A stretch of 33,536 nt of DNA from Thiogranum sp. (lineage in GTDB: Bacteria; Pseudomonadota; Gammaproteobacteria; DSM-19610), in the NCBI GenBank assembly GCA_022340245.1, contig JAJDOI010000066.1:1-33536 (forward strand). Reading direction: 5' to 3'. The first letter of the stretch is position 1, and every line of letters starts with the position of its first letter. The notes below the pieces were generated by a model. That model worked only from the letters and a program-made list of their open reading frames with translations. It did not search any database and was not told the DNA's origin. A program made the translations under genes and the position numbers. Of this stretch, positions 26,366 to 33,536 are shown piece by piece.

Positions 26366-27313
26366 CTATACCGGCTGCGCGACGACTGAGACAGACCGCA
26401 CGTCTACAGCCCTTCCAGCGCCGAACAGCTCGGGTATCATCAGATAACTGGCGACGAAAAAACAAATCGCACCCAGCAGGGTGAAAAAGTTGGCACCCCA
26501 TAGCCACTGCGCGCCCCCGCCAGACGGTATTAGAAAACTGAACGCGGCTGCCAACATGAAGGCAACCGAGCCCAGCAGGTTGATTATCACAATCCACCAA
26601 CTCAACTGGCCCGGCTGCAAGGACCAGAAACGATGGGAAACTTCGACCAGAGCCAGATAACTGGCAACCAGGAAACAGATACTGCCAAGGACGTCAGGGG
26701 CCCAGATCAGGAGTTCCGCTTGCCGCTGGTTCAGCTGCGACAACATGGCATCGGCCGTATTGACGTTGAACAGCAGGGTCCCGACAAACTGGATGAAACT
26801 GGCACTGTAGCCGGCATTATGCGGTTTCCATGCGATCCAGCGCCAATTCCGGCGATGTGTGCCGGTAGACGCAACAATATCCGCCACATCACCATTGATG
26901 GCTTCCAGTAACTGCACGCCCGCGGCGGCGGTAAAAAACAGCGAGCCTACAAAGAAGACTGAATTAATGCCACTGCCGGTCACCAACGCCACCGGCCAAT
27001 AGCCCGGCCAGTTCGATGCGAAGCTGCCTGCGGCGAAACAGGCGGAGCCGACAATGAAACCCACGGCAATCCACCAGGCCAGACGATGCGGCGCCCACAG
27101 CCGCAGCCACGGACTGGTTGCCGGCCGCACCCGCATCGCAGTACCGTCACTGGCTACCTCGATGGGTGGAAGCCCCTTGCGGTGCCACCGCGAGTGCGAG
27201 ATCCGCTGCCGTCCATCGGGAAGGTGCTCGACAAGCGCAGTGACAAAAAACCCCAGGGCTCGGCGAATAACCCTGTCGGCACCGCCATCAACTTTTTCGG
27301 TGATTGCAGACAT
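26366..27313 (-). CDS. YrhK-like multi-helix membrane protein
   Basis: The start ATG 27313 (MSAITEKVDGG) is the most likely; the ribosome site is weak and an open extension to 27436 is rich in Arg. The 315-residue protein has a ~75-residue cytosolic N-terminus and seven or so helices. Two repeats carry the motif G(S/A)ICFxVASYL (LGSICFLVASYLALVE and LGAICFFVASYLMIPELF), typical of the YrhK domain. Between them are KPHNAGYSASFIQFVGTLLF and FSFLIPSGGG. No function is known. It lies directly upstream of gadB (28 bp), so it is probably the first gene of the gadB operon. Confidence 0.75.
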   Translation of the reverse strand: MSAITEKVDGGADRVIRRALGFFVTALVEHLPDGRQRISHSRWHRKGLPPIEVASDGTAMRVRPATSPWLRLWAPHRLAWWIAVGFIVGSACFAAGSFASNWPGYWPVALVTGSGINSVFFVGSLFFTAAAGVQLLEAINGDVADIVASTGTHRRNWRWIAWKPHNAGYSASFIQFVGTLLFNVNTADAMLSQLNQRQAELLIWAPDVLGSICFLVASYLALVEVSHRFWSLQPGQLSWWIVIINLLGSVAFMLAAAFSFLIPSGGGAQWLWGANFFTLLGAICFFVASYLMIPELFGAGRAVDVRSVSVVAQPV

Positions 27314-27453
27314 CAGGTTCGTTTTGGCGACGCTGCGGTAATATCGACGGCGATTGTAAGCCAGCTGCGCTCGGCCAGCCACCCTGCCCGTGAATACACC
27401 GGTACTGGCGGTCCGCGCACGCTTCGTCGGCGTCACCGTTGGCGTGAAGCGCT

Positions 27454-28134
27454 TTACTTGGGAATCACCTCGAGCACGACACGACGGTTCTGACGGCGCC
27501 CCTCCTCGGTCTCATTGCTCGCGATCGGGTCGGCTTCGCCGCGACCGATGACGCGAATGAACTCGGCCCGGCTCGGATCCTGCTGTACAAGGTAGTCCGC
27601 AACCGCCTGGGCACGACGTTGGGACAGCTTGCGGTTATAAGCCTCGCTGCCACGCGAATCGGTATAACCGACCACGTTCAATGTTTCCAACCCCTGGCGC
27701 AACAGACTTCTGTGCGGTTTGAGGACTTCGGAAGCGCTATCGAGTTCCGCCTTGTAGGCGGGTGACAATTCGGCGCTGTCGAAGGCGAATTCGACATTAT
27801 TGATGGTGACTTTTGAAACGGACACGTCGGTGAGCGCTACTACCTCGTCACCCTTGACGACACCACCGGCCTCGACGACGGTGACATCGGTGCCCGTGGG
27901 TTCGGAGGCGACGGCAGCGGCCTGTTCGACCACCCGCTGATAGCCGCACTGCTCCAGGTATTCCGAGCTGTCCTTCAAAGTGGTTCTCACGCAATCGCCG
28001 GAACTGCTGGTTACCGCCGAACCATCGGAGCTAAAGACATAACCATCAACCTGGGCGGCGTCCGCGAGCGGCAGTTGACCCAATGCCGCCAACAGGCCGG
28101 CGACCACTGTTGCGGAACGGCTGTTTGCTATCAT
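27454..28134 (-). CDS. OmpA-family peptidoglycan-associated protein
   Basis: This 226-residue protein starts at ATG 28134 with AGAGGGAA upstream. A signal peptide is cleaved after ADAA (about residue 27). A variable region (28-115) contains a Cys pair (SGDCVRTT...EQCGYQRV) that resembles N-termini of related OmpA-like proteins. The C-terminal OmpA domain (about 118-226) has INNVEFAFDSAELSP, GYTDSRGSEAYNRKLSQRRA with the peptidoglycan-binding Asp/Arg, and EGRRQNRRV. No beta-barrel is present, so the protein is periplasmic. It is on the same strand as the gadB run, 140 bp upstream of the YrhK gene. Confidence 0.92.
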   Translation of the reverse strand: MIANSRSATVVAGLLAALGQLPLADAAQVDGYVFSSDGSAVTSSSGDCVRTTLKDSSEYLEQCGYQRVVEQAAAVASEPTGTDVTVVEAGGVVKGDEVVALTDVSVSKVTINNVEFAFDSAELSPAYKAELDSASEVLKPHRSLLRQGLETLNVVGYTDSRGSEAYNRKLSQRRAQAVADYLVQQDPSRAEFIRVIGRGEADPIASNETEEGRRQNRRVVLEVIPK

Positions 28135-28742
28135 GAGATTCCCTCTGTATCTGTAATTCCGCCAGGCGGCTAACGGCCCCTGGTGTCCCAAGGACAAGCA
28201 ATCGGCAGTTTGCGAAGTTTATCTGTCCGCGCCCGGGATGTCTTGCCATTTCACGCCATCACCGACCTGCGCCGCCAGAATCCGCTGAACCGAATGGTGC
28301 AGTTTGCCTGCAAACAGCGGACGCCCATAGCCGATCGGCCACCTTCCGACCGTGGCGGTGAGCGTCGTCGACCACGCAGTTGATATTTCCCGTTGCCGCA
28401 TAATCTTCATCCTGGCCATTGAGACGCTCGCTTTCCCCCACCTCACGATGCGCGGGTGGCGAAGCTACCGGTGGCCTCCCAAAAACACCCTCCCGGCCGC
28501 GTGCAACACATCGTGTTTTTCGATCTTTGAGTCGCGTTTATTCGTATTTTCAATCTATCGCCCCAACGCTAGGATAGCCCCGTGCCCAATGTTTGCCGGC
28601 AAGCGCAGCAAACAGCGGGATGAAGATTGCCCGGTCCTCTGAGGGTGAATGTGGAAGTCTGAATGCAGCCATACGCTGCCGCTCGCTTCCCGCTTCCCGG
28701 CTCAGATTAGGGCAGATGCACCAACTACGGGAGTGATACAAA
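28135..28742. other. 608-bp region between divergent OmpA and Mrp transcription units
   Basis: I see no gene I can support; open frames on both strands (for example 28219-28446 minus and 28352-28642 plus) lack recognisable sequence or ribosome sites. It must hold the promoters of the OmpA-like gene and of the Mrp operon. A GC-rich hairpin-forming stretch GGTGGCGAAGCTACC lies near 28456-28470, and the perfect 10-bp palindrome TTGCCGGCAA at 28593-28602 lies within a TGTTTGC/GCAAACA dyad (28590-28614). Confidence 0.5.
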
Positions 28743-28922
28743 ATGGCGACTCTGGACTCATTACTGCTCGGCATACTTGCCGCACTCGTTCTTTTCAAAT
28801 TCGTATTGCTGGCAGCCGCAGCCGTATTGTTCGCGCAAATGCTGACACAGCGCCTGCGCCAGAGCACCGGCGCGCACTCGCCGGTTCCGGCCAGACATCG
28901 AAGGCTTGACGTACGCGTCTGA
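28743..28922 (+). CDS. 59-residue single-helix membrane peptide at the head of the Mrp operon
   Basis: Start ATG 28743 follows GGGAG by nine bases. The product has one hydrophobic helix (about 6-35, LLLGILAALVLFKFVLLAAA) and a basic C-terminal tail (QRLRQ...ARHRRLDVRV). It ends about 30 bp before MrpE. It is not a known Mrp subunit; a small accessory or leader peptide of the complex is possible. Confidence 0.55.
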   Translation: MATLDSLLLGILAALVLFKFVLLAAAAVLFAQMLTQRLRQSTGAHSPVPARHRRLDVRV

Positions 28923-28953
28923 GTAGCGTGTGGCGGCGAATGGAACGACGCGC

Positions 28954-29460
28954 ATGGCACACAAGGCTGCATTGACACTACCGGGCATCATGGCAAGAAC
29001 CGCGGCAATGGCCGGAATCTGGTGGGTCATCACCCAGGGCCGAGCGGATTCCTGGCTGGTAGGAGCGCCGGCGGTCGCTGTAGCCACCCTGGCAAGCGTG
29101 CAGCTTAGCGCCCATGCACCGTCGCGGTTTTCACTCCTCGGCCTGTTGCGCTTTCTTGCCATGTTCGTGGTCGAGTCGGTACGTGGCGGTGTCGATGTCG
29201 CGCGTCGCACCCTCGGGTACCGGCTGCGTATCCGGCCCGGGTTCAGGCGTTATCGACTGCACCTGCGCGATCCCCGGGCACGGGTACTGCTGGTCAACTG
29301 CATAAGCCTGTTACCCGGCACGCTGGTCTCGAACCTCGACGGCGAACACATGGAGGTGCATCTGCTCGACGCCGGCGAGGATCCCGAGCCGGATTTACGC
29401 CGGCTGGAACAGGCTGTCGCCGGCCTGTTCGGTGTGCAAGCGGAGAAGCGAAATGTCTGA
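28954..29460 (+). CDS. mrpE: Mrp-type antiporter subunit E
   Basis: ATG 28954 is preferred; GTG 28930 and later ATGs are possible and none has a strong ribosome site. The protein of about 168 residues has two N-terminal helices (GIWWVITQG; then LLGLLRFLAMFVVESVRGGVDVARRTL) and the MnhE signature VLLVNCISLLPGTLVS followed by EVHLLD. MrpE is a structural subunit of the multi-protein Na+/H+ antiporter in the inner membrane. The stop overlaps the next gene by eight bases. Confidence 0.9.
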   Translation: MAHKAALTLPGIMARTAAMAGIWWVITQGRADSWLVGAPAVAVATLASVQLSAHAPSRFSLLGLLRFLAMFVVESVRGGVDVARRTLGYRLRIRPGFRRYRLHLRDPRARVLLVNCISLLPGTLVSNLDGEHMEVHLLDAGEDPEPDLRRLEQAVAGLFGVQAEKRNV

Positions 29461-29716
29461 GCTGCTGTCCGTTTCGGCACTGGGCGTGGTCTTCAGTCTG
29501 TTCCTCGGCCTGCTGCGAATCTTGCGCGGACCGGGTGCGGCCGATCGTATGCTGGCCACCCAACTGATCGGCACGGCCGGTGTAGGCACGCTGCTGCTGT
29601 TGAGCCTGTTGCCCGGCCAGCAGGCGCTGATGGATGTCGCCCTGATACTGGCGCTGCTCGCCGCGGTGGCTGCCGCGGCATTCACCGGCCGGCAGCGGAG
29701 ATCCCGCAATGATTGA
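29453..29716 (+). CDS. mrpF: Mrp-type antiporter subunit F
   Basis: ATG 29453, preceded by GGAGAAG, overlaps the end of mrpE. The 87-residue, three-helix protein shows the MnhF pattern LRILRGPGAADRMLATQLIG and DVALILALLAAVAAAAF, with the conserved RGP..DR loop and Asp in helix three. It overlaps mrpG by eight bases. Confidence 0.92.
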   Translation: MSELLSVSALGVVFSLFLGLLRILRGPGAADRMLATQLIGTAGVGTLLLLSLLPGQQALMDVALILALLAAVAAAAFTGRQRRSRND

Positions 29717-29993
29717 TGTTCTGTCTGCCCTGCTGGTACTGGCGGGAGTCGGCTTCTACCTGACCGGCAGCATTGGCCTGTTGCGCCTGCCGGACCTCTA
29801 CTCCCGCCTGCACGCCCTGACCAAGGCGGACAACCTCGGCCTGGGTCTGCTGGTAGCGGGCCTCGCGCTCCACTCTCAGGAGCTGCTCACCGTGCTGAAG
29901 CTGCTGCTGATCTGGCTGGCCGTGCTCGCGGCCAGCGCCGCCAGCGCCCACCTGATCGCGCGGCACGCGCGCCGTCAGGAGACAACGTCGTGA
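29709..29993 (+). CDS. mrpG: Mrp-type antiporter subunit G
   Basis: ATG 29709, preceded by GGAG. The 94-residue protein has three helices and the MnhG signature LTGSIGLLRLPDLYSRLHA followed by TKADNLG. The C-terminus is basic (RHARRQ). It overlaps the following GTG start by four bases. Confidence 0.93.
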   Translation: MIDVLSALLVLAGVGFYLTGSIGLLRLPDLYSRLHALTKADNLGLGLLVAGLALHSQELLTVLKLLLIWLAVLAASAASAHLIARHARRQETTS

Positions 29994-31081
29994 GCGACAC
30001 GAGTCTGCTTGTCCTTGACGGGCTGTTAGTGATTTCGCTGGTAACTCTGGCCTGGACTGCCCTGGCCGGTTCCGACGCGCGTCGCAGCGTCATTCTGTTT
30101 ATGGCGTTCGGTCTGGTCCTGGCGGCGGCCTGGGTGCGGCTCCTGGCGCCGGACGTCGCTCTCGCCGAGGCGGCCATTGGCGCGGGCCTGGCCGGTGCGT
30201 TGCTACTGGCTGCGGTGCGGGAGCAATCCCGTCAGCCGCTGCCCGCGCGCATCGTCAGCAAGCGGAGCCACAACAAGCCAGGCGTAAACATCGCACTGCA
30301 ATGGGCGGTCTCGGTATTGTGTGCGGTACTGGCCGGCACACTCGCCTGGGCTTTGGCGCATGCTTTAAACAGCGCGCCGCAGAACGCGCTTCCTCGGGCT
30401 GTGTCCGCAAACCTCGAGGCCAGCGGAGTCAGCAATCCGGTGACCGCGGTGCTGCTGAACTTCCGCGCCTACGACACGCTGCTGGAACTGGCAGTGCTGC
30501 TGACTGCGGTGCTCGGCATCTTCGCGCTGGGCCCGGCGAGACCGGGCTACCAGTCAGCCGGCCCGGTATTCGACGGCCTCGCCCGCTGGCTGGTGCCGGT
30601 GCTGATACTCACTGCCGGCTACCTGTTATGGGTTGGCGCCCACGCGCCGGGTGGTGCATTTCAGGCGGGTGCCACACTCGCGGCCGCCAGTGTCGTGCTG
30701 CGCCTGGCGGGCCGGCACCAGATCGGGTTACCTCAGGGCCCCGCTCTGCGCGTCGTGATGGCCGCCGGCGTGGGCATGTTTGTCCTGGTCGGTCTGGGCC
30801 TGCTCGTCGCTGGACGTCCGTTCCTTGGTTACCCCCCGCCCTGGGCCGGTGGCCTGATCCTCATGATCGAGAGCGCCGCCACGCTGGCTATCGCCGCGAC
30901 CCTGGTGCTGGCGTTTCTCGGCGGCCAACCCCGACCGCTCGCGGTCAGAGTAGCCCGCGGGAGAATTGCAGCCACGCCGATACCCACCGGCAAACCGGTA
31001 TCGCCCGAGGGCATTCGCAGTACTGAACCCCACGCCGCTGAAGCCTGTCACCGAATCCAGGAGACACAGAAACGATGCTGA
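29990..31081 (+). CDS. Mrp subunit B-like protein: DUF4040 (MbhD) fused to MnhB
   Basis: Start GTG 29990 overlaps the mrpG stop (GTGA). The N-terminal ~80 residues (LDGLLVISLVTLAWTALAG ... LLAPDVALAEAAIGAGLAGA) match the DUF4040/MbhD domain, which in Bacillus-type systems belongs to the C-terminal part of MrpA. A linker and helices follow, then the MnhB domain from about residue 150 (FRAYDTLLELAVLLTAVLGIF, GAHAPGGAFQAGATLAAASV). The 363-residue total thus combines the MrpA tail and MrpB, as in Mbh-like or group 2 Mrp operons. The Arg/Pro-rich tail (about 310-363) is not conserved in my view. Confidence 0.85.
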   Translation: MSDTSLLVLDGLLVISLVTLAWTALAGSDARRSVILFMAFGLVLAAAWVRLLAPDVALAEAAIGAGLAGALLLAAVREQSRQPLPARIVSKRSHNKPGVNIALQWAVSVLCAVLAGTLAWALAHALNSAPQNALPRAVSANLEASGVSNPVTAVLLNFRAYDTLLELAVLLTAVLGIFALGPARPGYQSAGPVFDGLARWLVPVLILTAGYLLWVGAHAPGGAFQAGATLAAASVVLRLAGRHQIGLPQGPALRVVMAAGVGMFVLVGLGLLVAGRPFLGYPPPWAGGLILMIESAATLAIAATLVLAFLGGQPRPLAVRVARGRIAATPIPTGKPVSPEGIRSTEPHAAEACHRIQETQKRC

Positions 31082-31362
31082 CCGCCCAATGGTTGTATGG
31101 CATGAGCGGTTGCCTGATCGCAGCGCTGGGGCTGCGCACGGCACTGCTGCACGCTTGCCTGCTGCACCGCCTGATAGGCATCAATTTGACAGGAGCCGGC
31201 GTTTTCATGGTGCTGATTGCTGTCGCTTACCGCGGTGCGGGCATGCCGCCGGACCCCGTCCCCCACGCCCTGGTACTGACCGGGATCGTCGTGGCGGTGA
31301 GCGCTACCGCCCTGGCCCTGGCGCTGGCGAGGCGACTGACTGCGGAGCAAATCAATGACTGA
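31075..31362 (+). CDS. mrpC: Mrp-type antiporter subunit C (NuoK-like)
   Basis: ATG 31075 follows AGGAG and overlaps the previous gene by seven bases. The 95-residue, three-helix protein shows LHRLIGINLTGAGVFMVLIA and DPVPHALVLTGIVVAVSATA, the MnhC/NuoK motif with the conserved PxPxAxVLTxIVV stretch. The usual membrane Glu of NuoK/MrpC helix two is not obvious here (LLHRLIGINLTG). Confidence 0.9.
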   Translation: MLTAQWLYGMSGCLIAALGLRTALLHACLLHRLIGINLTGAGVFMVLIAVAYRGAGMPPDPVPHALVLTGIVVAVSATALALALARRLTAEQIND

Positions 31363-32791
31363 GCTCCTCATAGGGCTGGTCGCCACCCCCCTGACCGGAG
31401 CACTCGTGACAATGCTGTTGCCACGCTTCGCAACGTCGGTCGCCATTGCCGCTGGCGTGCTGACCACCGTTGCCGCGGGCACGCTGCTCTATGGCGTGGG
31501 CACGCGCGGCGCGCTCGGCTACGACATCGGCGGCTGGACCGCCGGGCTCGGCATTGCGCTGCGCGCTGACGGCCTGTCCGCACTGCTGCTGATGATGAAC
31601 GCCCTGGTGATGCTGGCCGCCAGCGTCTACGCGAGCGCCTACTTCAGTAAAACCGCGGAGCGCGCCCGCTTCTGGCCACTGTGGCTGTTGTTGTGGACTG
31701 CACTGAATGCCCTGTTACTGTCCGGCGACCTGTTCAACCTCTATGTCACGCTGGAACTCCTCGGTTTGAGCGCAGTGGCACTGGCATCGCTCGGCAACAA
31801 GACTGCGGCAGTCCAGGCGGCCCTGCGCTACCTGCTGGTGGGACTGCTGGGATCGATGCTGTTCCTGGCCGGGGTAAGCCTCATCTATGCCGGCTACGGG
31901 ACGCTGGACATGGCAAGCCTGGCGCACGTCGCGCAGGCCGGGCCGATTGTCTGGCCGGCACTGGCATTGATGACCGTCGGTCTGCTGTTGAAAACAGCCC
32001 TGTTCCCGCTGCATTTCTGGCTGCCACCGGCGCACGCCAGTGCACCGGCACCGGTCAGCGCCGTGCTTTCGGCGCTGGTGGTGAAGGCGTCTTTTTACCT
32101 GGTGTTGCGCCTGTGGCTGGACGTGTTCGCGGAGGCGGTGACGCCGGCAGCCGCCAGCCTGCTGGGTGTGCTGGGTGCGGGCGCGGTGCTGTGGGGATCC
32201 TGGCGCGCCCTGCGGGCGGAACGACTCAAACTGCTCGCAGCCTACTCCACCGTCGCCCAGCTGGGTTACCTGTTCCTGTTCTTTCCGTTGCTGCAGGCGT
32301 TGCCGCCCGGCTCGGCCCGCGATCTCGCGGTGGGCGGCCTGATCATCCTCGCGTTGACCCACGGCTTTGCCAAGGCTGGTCTGTTCCTGGCCATCGGCAT
32401 CATCCAGCAGCGTTCCGGTCACGACACCATCCGTGAACTCGACGGCACCGCCCAGCGGCTGCCCGCGACCACCTTTGCCATCGCATTGGGCGGCGTTGCC
32501 CTTATCGGTCTGCCGCCGAGCGGCACTTTCCTCGGCAAGTGGCACTTACTCGTGGCGGCGTTCACCACCGGTCAGTGGTGGTGGGTTGTAGTGGCCGTTA
32601 TCGGATCGTTGCTGGCCGCCGCCTACATCTTCCGGGTACTCGGCCATGCCTTCGGCCACCGGGCCTACCCGAATCAACCGGTCGCCATTGCGCGCGAGGA
32701 GTGGCCCGCGCTGCTGCTTGGTGTCACAGCGGCGGTGCTAATGGGGCTCGCCGGTGCGCCGCTGTGGAGACTGCTGGAGGGCGGCGCATGA
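31355..32791 (+). CDS. mrpD: Mrp subunit D-type antiporter (NuoN/NuoL-like)
   Basis: ATG 31355 is preceded by GGAG and overlaps mrpC by eight bases. The 478-residue, ~14-helix protein has the proton-translocation signatures LFNLYVTLELLGLSAVALAS (key membrane Glu), LLKTALFPLHFWLPPAHASA (key Lys) with APVSAVLSALVVKASFY, and LAAYSTVAQLGYL. The family is the proton-conducting antiporter type shared with complex I. It is followed by a second antiporter-like gene with an ATGA overlap. Confidence 0.92.
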   Translation: MTELLIGLVATPLTGALVTMLLPRFATSVAIAAGVLTTVAAGTLLYGVGTRGALGYDIGGWTAGLGIALRADGLSALLLMMNALVMLAASVYASAYFSKTAERARFWPLWLLLWTALNALLLSGDLFNLYVTLELLGLSAVALASLGNKTAAVQAALRYLLVGLLGSMLFLAGVSLIYAGYGTLDMASLAHVAQAGPIVWPALALMTVGLLLKTALFPLHFWLPPAHASAPAPVSAVLSALVVKASFYLVLRLWLDVFAEAVTPAAASLLGVLGAGAVLWGSWRALRAERLKLLAAYSTVAQLGYLFLFFPLLQALPPGSARDLAVGGLIILALTHGFAKAGLFLAIGIIQQRSGHDTIRELDGTAQRLPATTFAIALGGVALIGLPPSGTFLGKWHLLVAAFTTGQWWWVVVAVIGSLLAAAYIFRVLGHAFGHRAYPNQPVAIAREEWPALLLGVTAAVLMGLAGAPLWRLLEGGA

Positions 32792-33536
32792 ACCTGCACG
32801 CCTGGCTGCCGTTGCTGGTGGTGGCAAGCTCTCTGTTGCCCGGACTGGTGATTTTCTTTCTGCGCGAAGGCAGTCATGGGCTGCGCGCCGGTCTCAACCT
32901 TGCCGGCGCGGGCCTCAAGCTGGTCCTGGTGGGCCTCCTGATCTGGGGCGTGTTCCACGAACATGCCTACGAGACACGCTGGACGCTCGCACCCGGTCTG
33001 GACCTGGTGCTGCATGCCGATACGCTGTCGGTGTTGTTCGTCAGCCTGTCCAGCGTGCTGTGGCTGGTAACCACTGTCTATGCCATCGGTTACCTGGAAA
33101 ACTCGCCGCACCGCAGCCGCTTCTTCGGCTTCTTCAGCCTGTGCGTTTCGGCTACCGTCGGCCTGGCACTGGCGGGCAATCTGTTTACCTTTCTGATCTT
33201 CTACGAGCTGTTGACGCTGGCGACCTACCCGCTGGTCGCCCATCGCGGCACGCCCGAGGCACTACGCGGTGCGCGCATCTATCTCGCCTACACCCTGGGC
33301 GGCGGCGCGCTGCTGTTGACCGGTACCGTGTGGTTACACGTCATCGCTGGCCCCACGGACTTCGTCGAAGGCGGCGTACTGAGCCGCCTGCCGGCTGAAT
33401 ACCATCCCCGGCTACAGGTGATATTCCTGTTGCTGATCACCGGTCTCGGCGTCAAGGCGGCGCTGGTACCGCTGCATGGCTGGCTGCCCCAGGCGATGGT
33501 GGCTCCCGCGCCTGTGAGCGCGCTGCTGCACGCCGT
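32788..33536 (+). CDS. second antiporter-like Mrp/Mbh subunit, truncated by the window end
   Basis: ATG 32788 follows GGAGG and overlaps mrpD by four bases. The visible 249 residues have helices of the complex I antiporter family: HADTLSVLFVSLSSVLWLVT, then LFTFLIFYELLTLATYPLVA (membrane Glu) and LGVKAALVPLHGWLPQAM followed by VAPAPVSALLHAV (Lys and quinone-family motif). It resembles the N-terminal half of an MrpD/MbhH or NuoL type protein. The rest, and any further subunits, lie beyond the edge. Confidence 0.9.
   Translation, partial: MNLHAWLPLLVVASSLLPGLVIFFLREGSHGLRAGLNLAGAGLKLVLVGLLIWGVFHEHAYETRWTLAPGLDLVLHADTLSVLFVSLSSVLWLVTTVYAIGYLENSPHRSRFFGFFSLCVSATVGLALAGNLFTFLIFYELLTLATYPLVAHRGTPEALRGARIYLAYTLGGGALLLTGTVWLHVIAGPTDFVEGGVLSRLPAEYHPRLQVIFLLLITGLGVKAALVPLHGWLPQAMVAPAPVSALLHA

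Overview
The window looks like a chromosomal segment of a GC-rich gammaproteobacterium. A sulfur-oxidising relative of the Chromatiales/Ectothiorhodospira type is my best guess. That placement rests on gene content alone: a Gly/Tyr-rich sulfur-globule-like secreted protein, a pterin dehydratase, a thermostable-hemolysin gene cluster, a GadB island and an Mrp-type antiporter operon. No rRNA, tRNA or CRISPR array was found.

Layout. (1) Bases 1-4100 are a mobile, patchy zone. It holds the 3' end of an IS1182/IS5-like transposase, an ExeA/GspA-like AAA ATPase with a transmembrane segment and TPR-like tail, an AT-rich stretch with an orphan VPLPA-CTERM sorting tail, and a frameshifted IS3-family transposase remnant. 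(2) Bases 4200-7400, all minus strand, carry a small four-helix membrane protein, the Gly/Tyr-rich repeat protein, a small conserved protein, a pterin-4a-carbinolamine dehydratase and a NYN/OST-HTH RNase-like protein. (3) Bases 7756-10928 encode a CACHE-type sensor kinase and an NtrC-family sigma-54 activator, with stop and start codons overlapping. (4) Bases 11144-17350, plus strand, hold a porin and a PstS-like periplasmic protein, then a tight cluster: thermostable-hemolysin-family protein, AMP-forming ligase, heme-oxygenase-like diiron protein, TPR protein and short-chain dehydrogenase. A good match to a sigma-54 promoter, with TTGC/GCAA inverted repeats upstream, precedes this cluster. 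(5) Bases 17405-28134 hold a minus-strand SLC13/DASS transporter, a plus-strand lipoprotein M48 protease, then a long minus-strand run: OmpA-like protein, YrhK-like membrane protein, glutamate decarboxylase, a 52-residue SulP-leader-like mini-protein, cardiolipin synthase, small K+ channel, CPA1 antiporter and AI-2E-family permease. (6) From 28743 to the right edge, plus strand, lie a 59-residue membrane peptide and an Mrp/Mbh-type antiporter operon (E-F-G-B-C-D-D'), cut by the window end.

How the parts may work together. The right half is strongly about pH, Na+/K+ and envelope homeostasis (GadB, K+ channel, NhaP-like antiporter, Mrp, cardiolipin synthase). The centre looks like a small-molecule pathway: an acyltransferase-like protein, an acid-activating enzyme, a putative diiron oxidase and a reductase. 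It is probably switched on through sigma-54 by the neighbouring two-component system. I regard this cluster as the best candidate for an uncharacterised system, although its product cannot be deduced from sequence.
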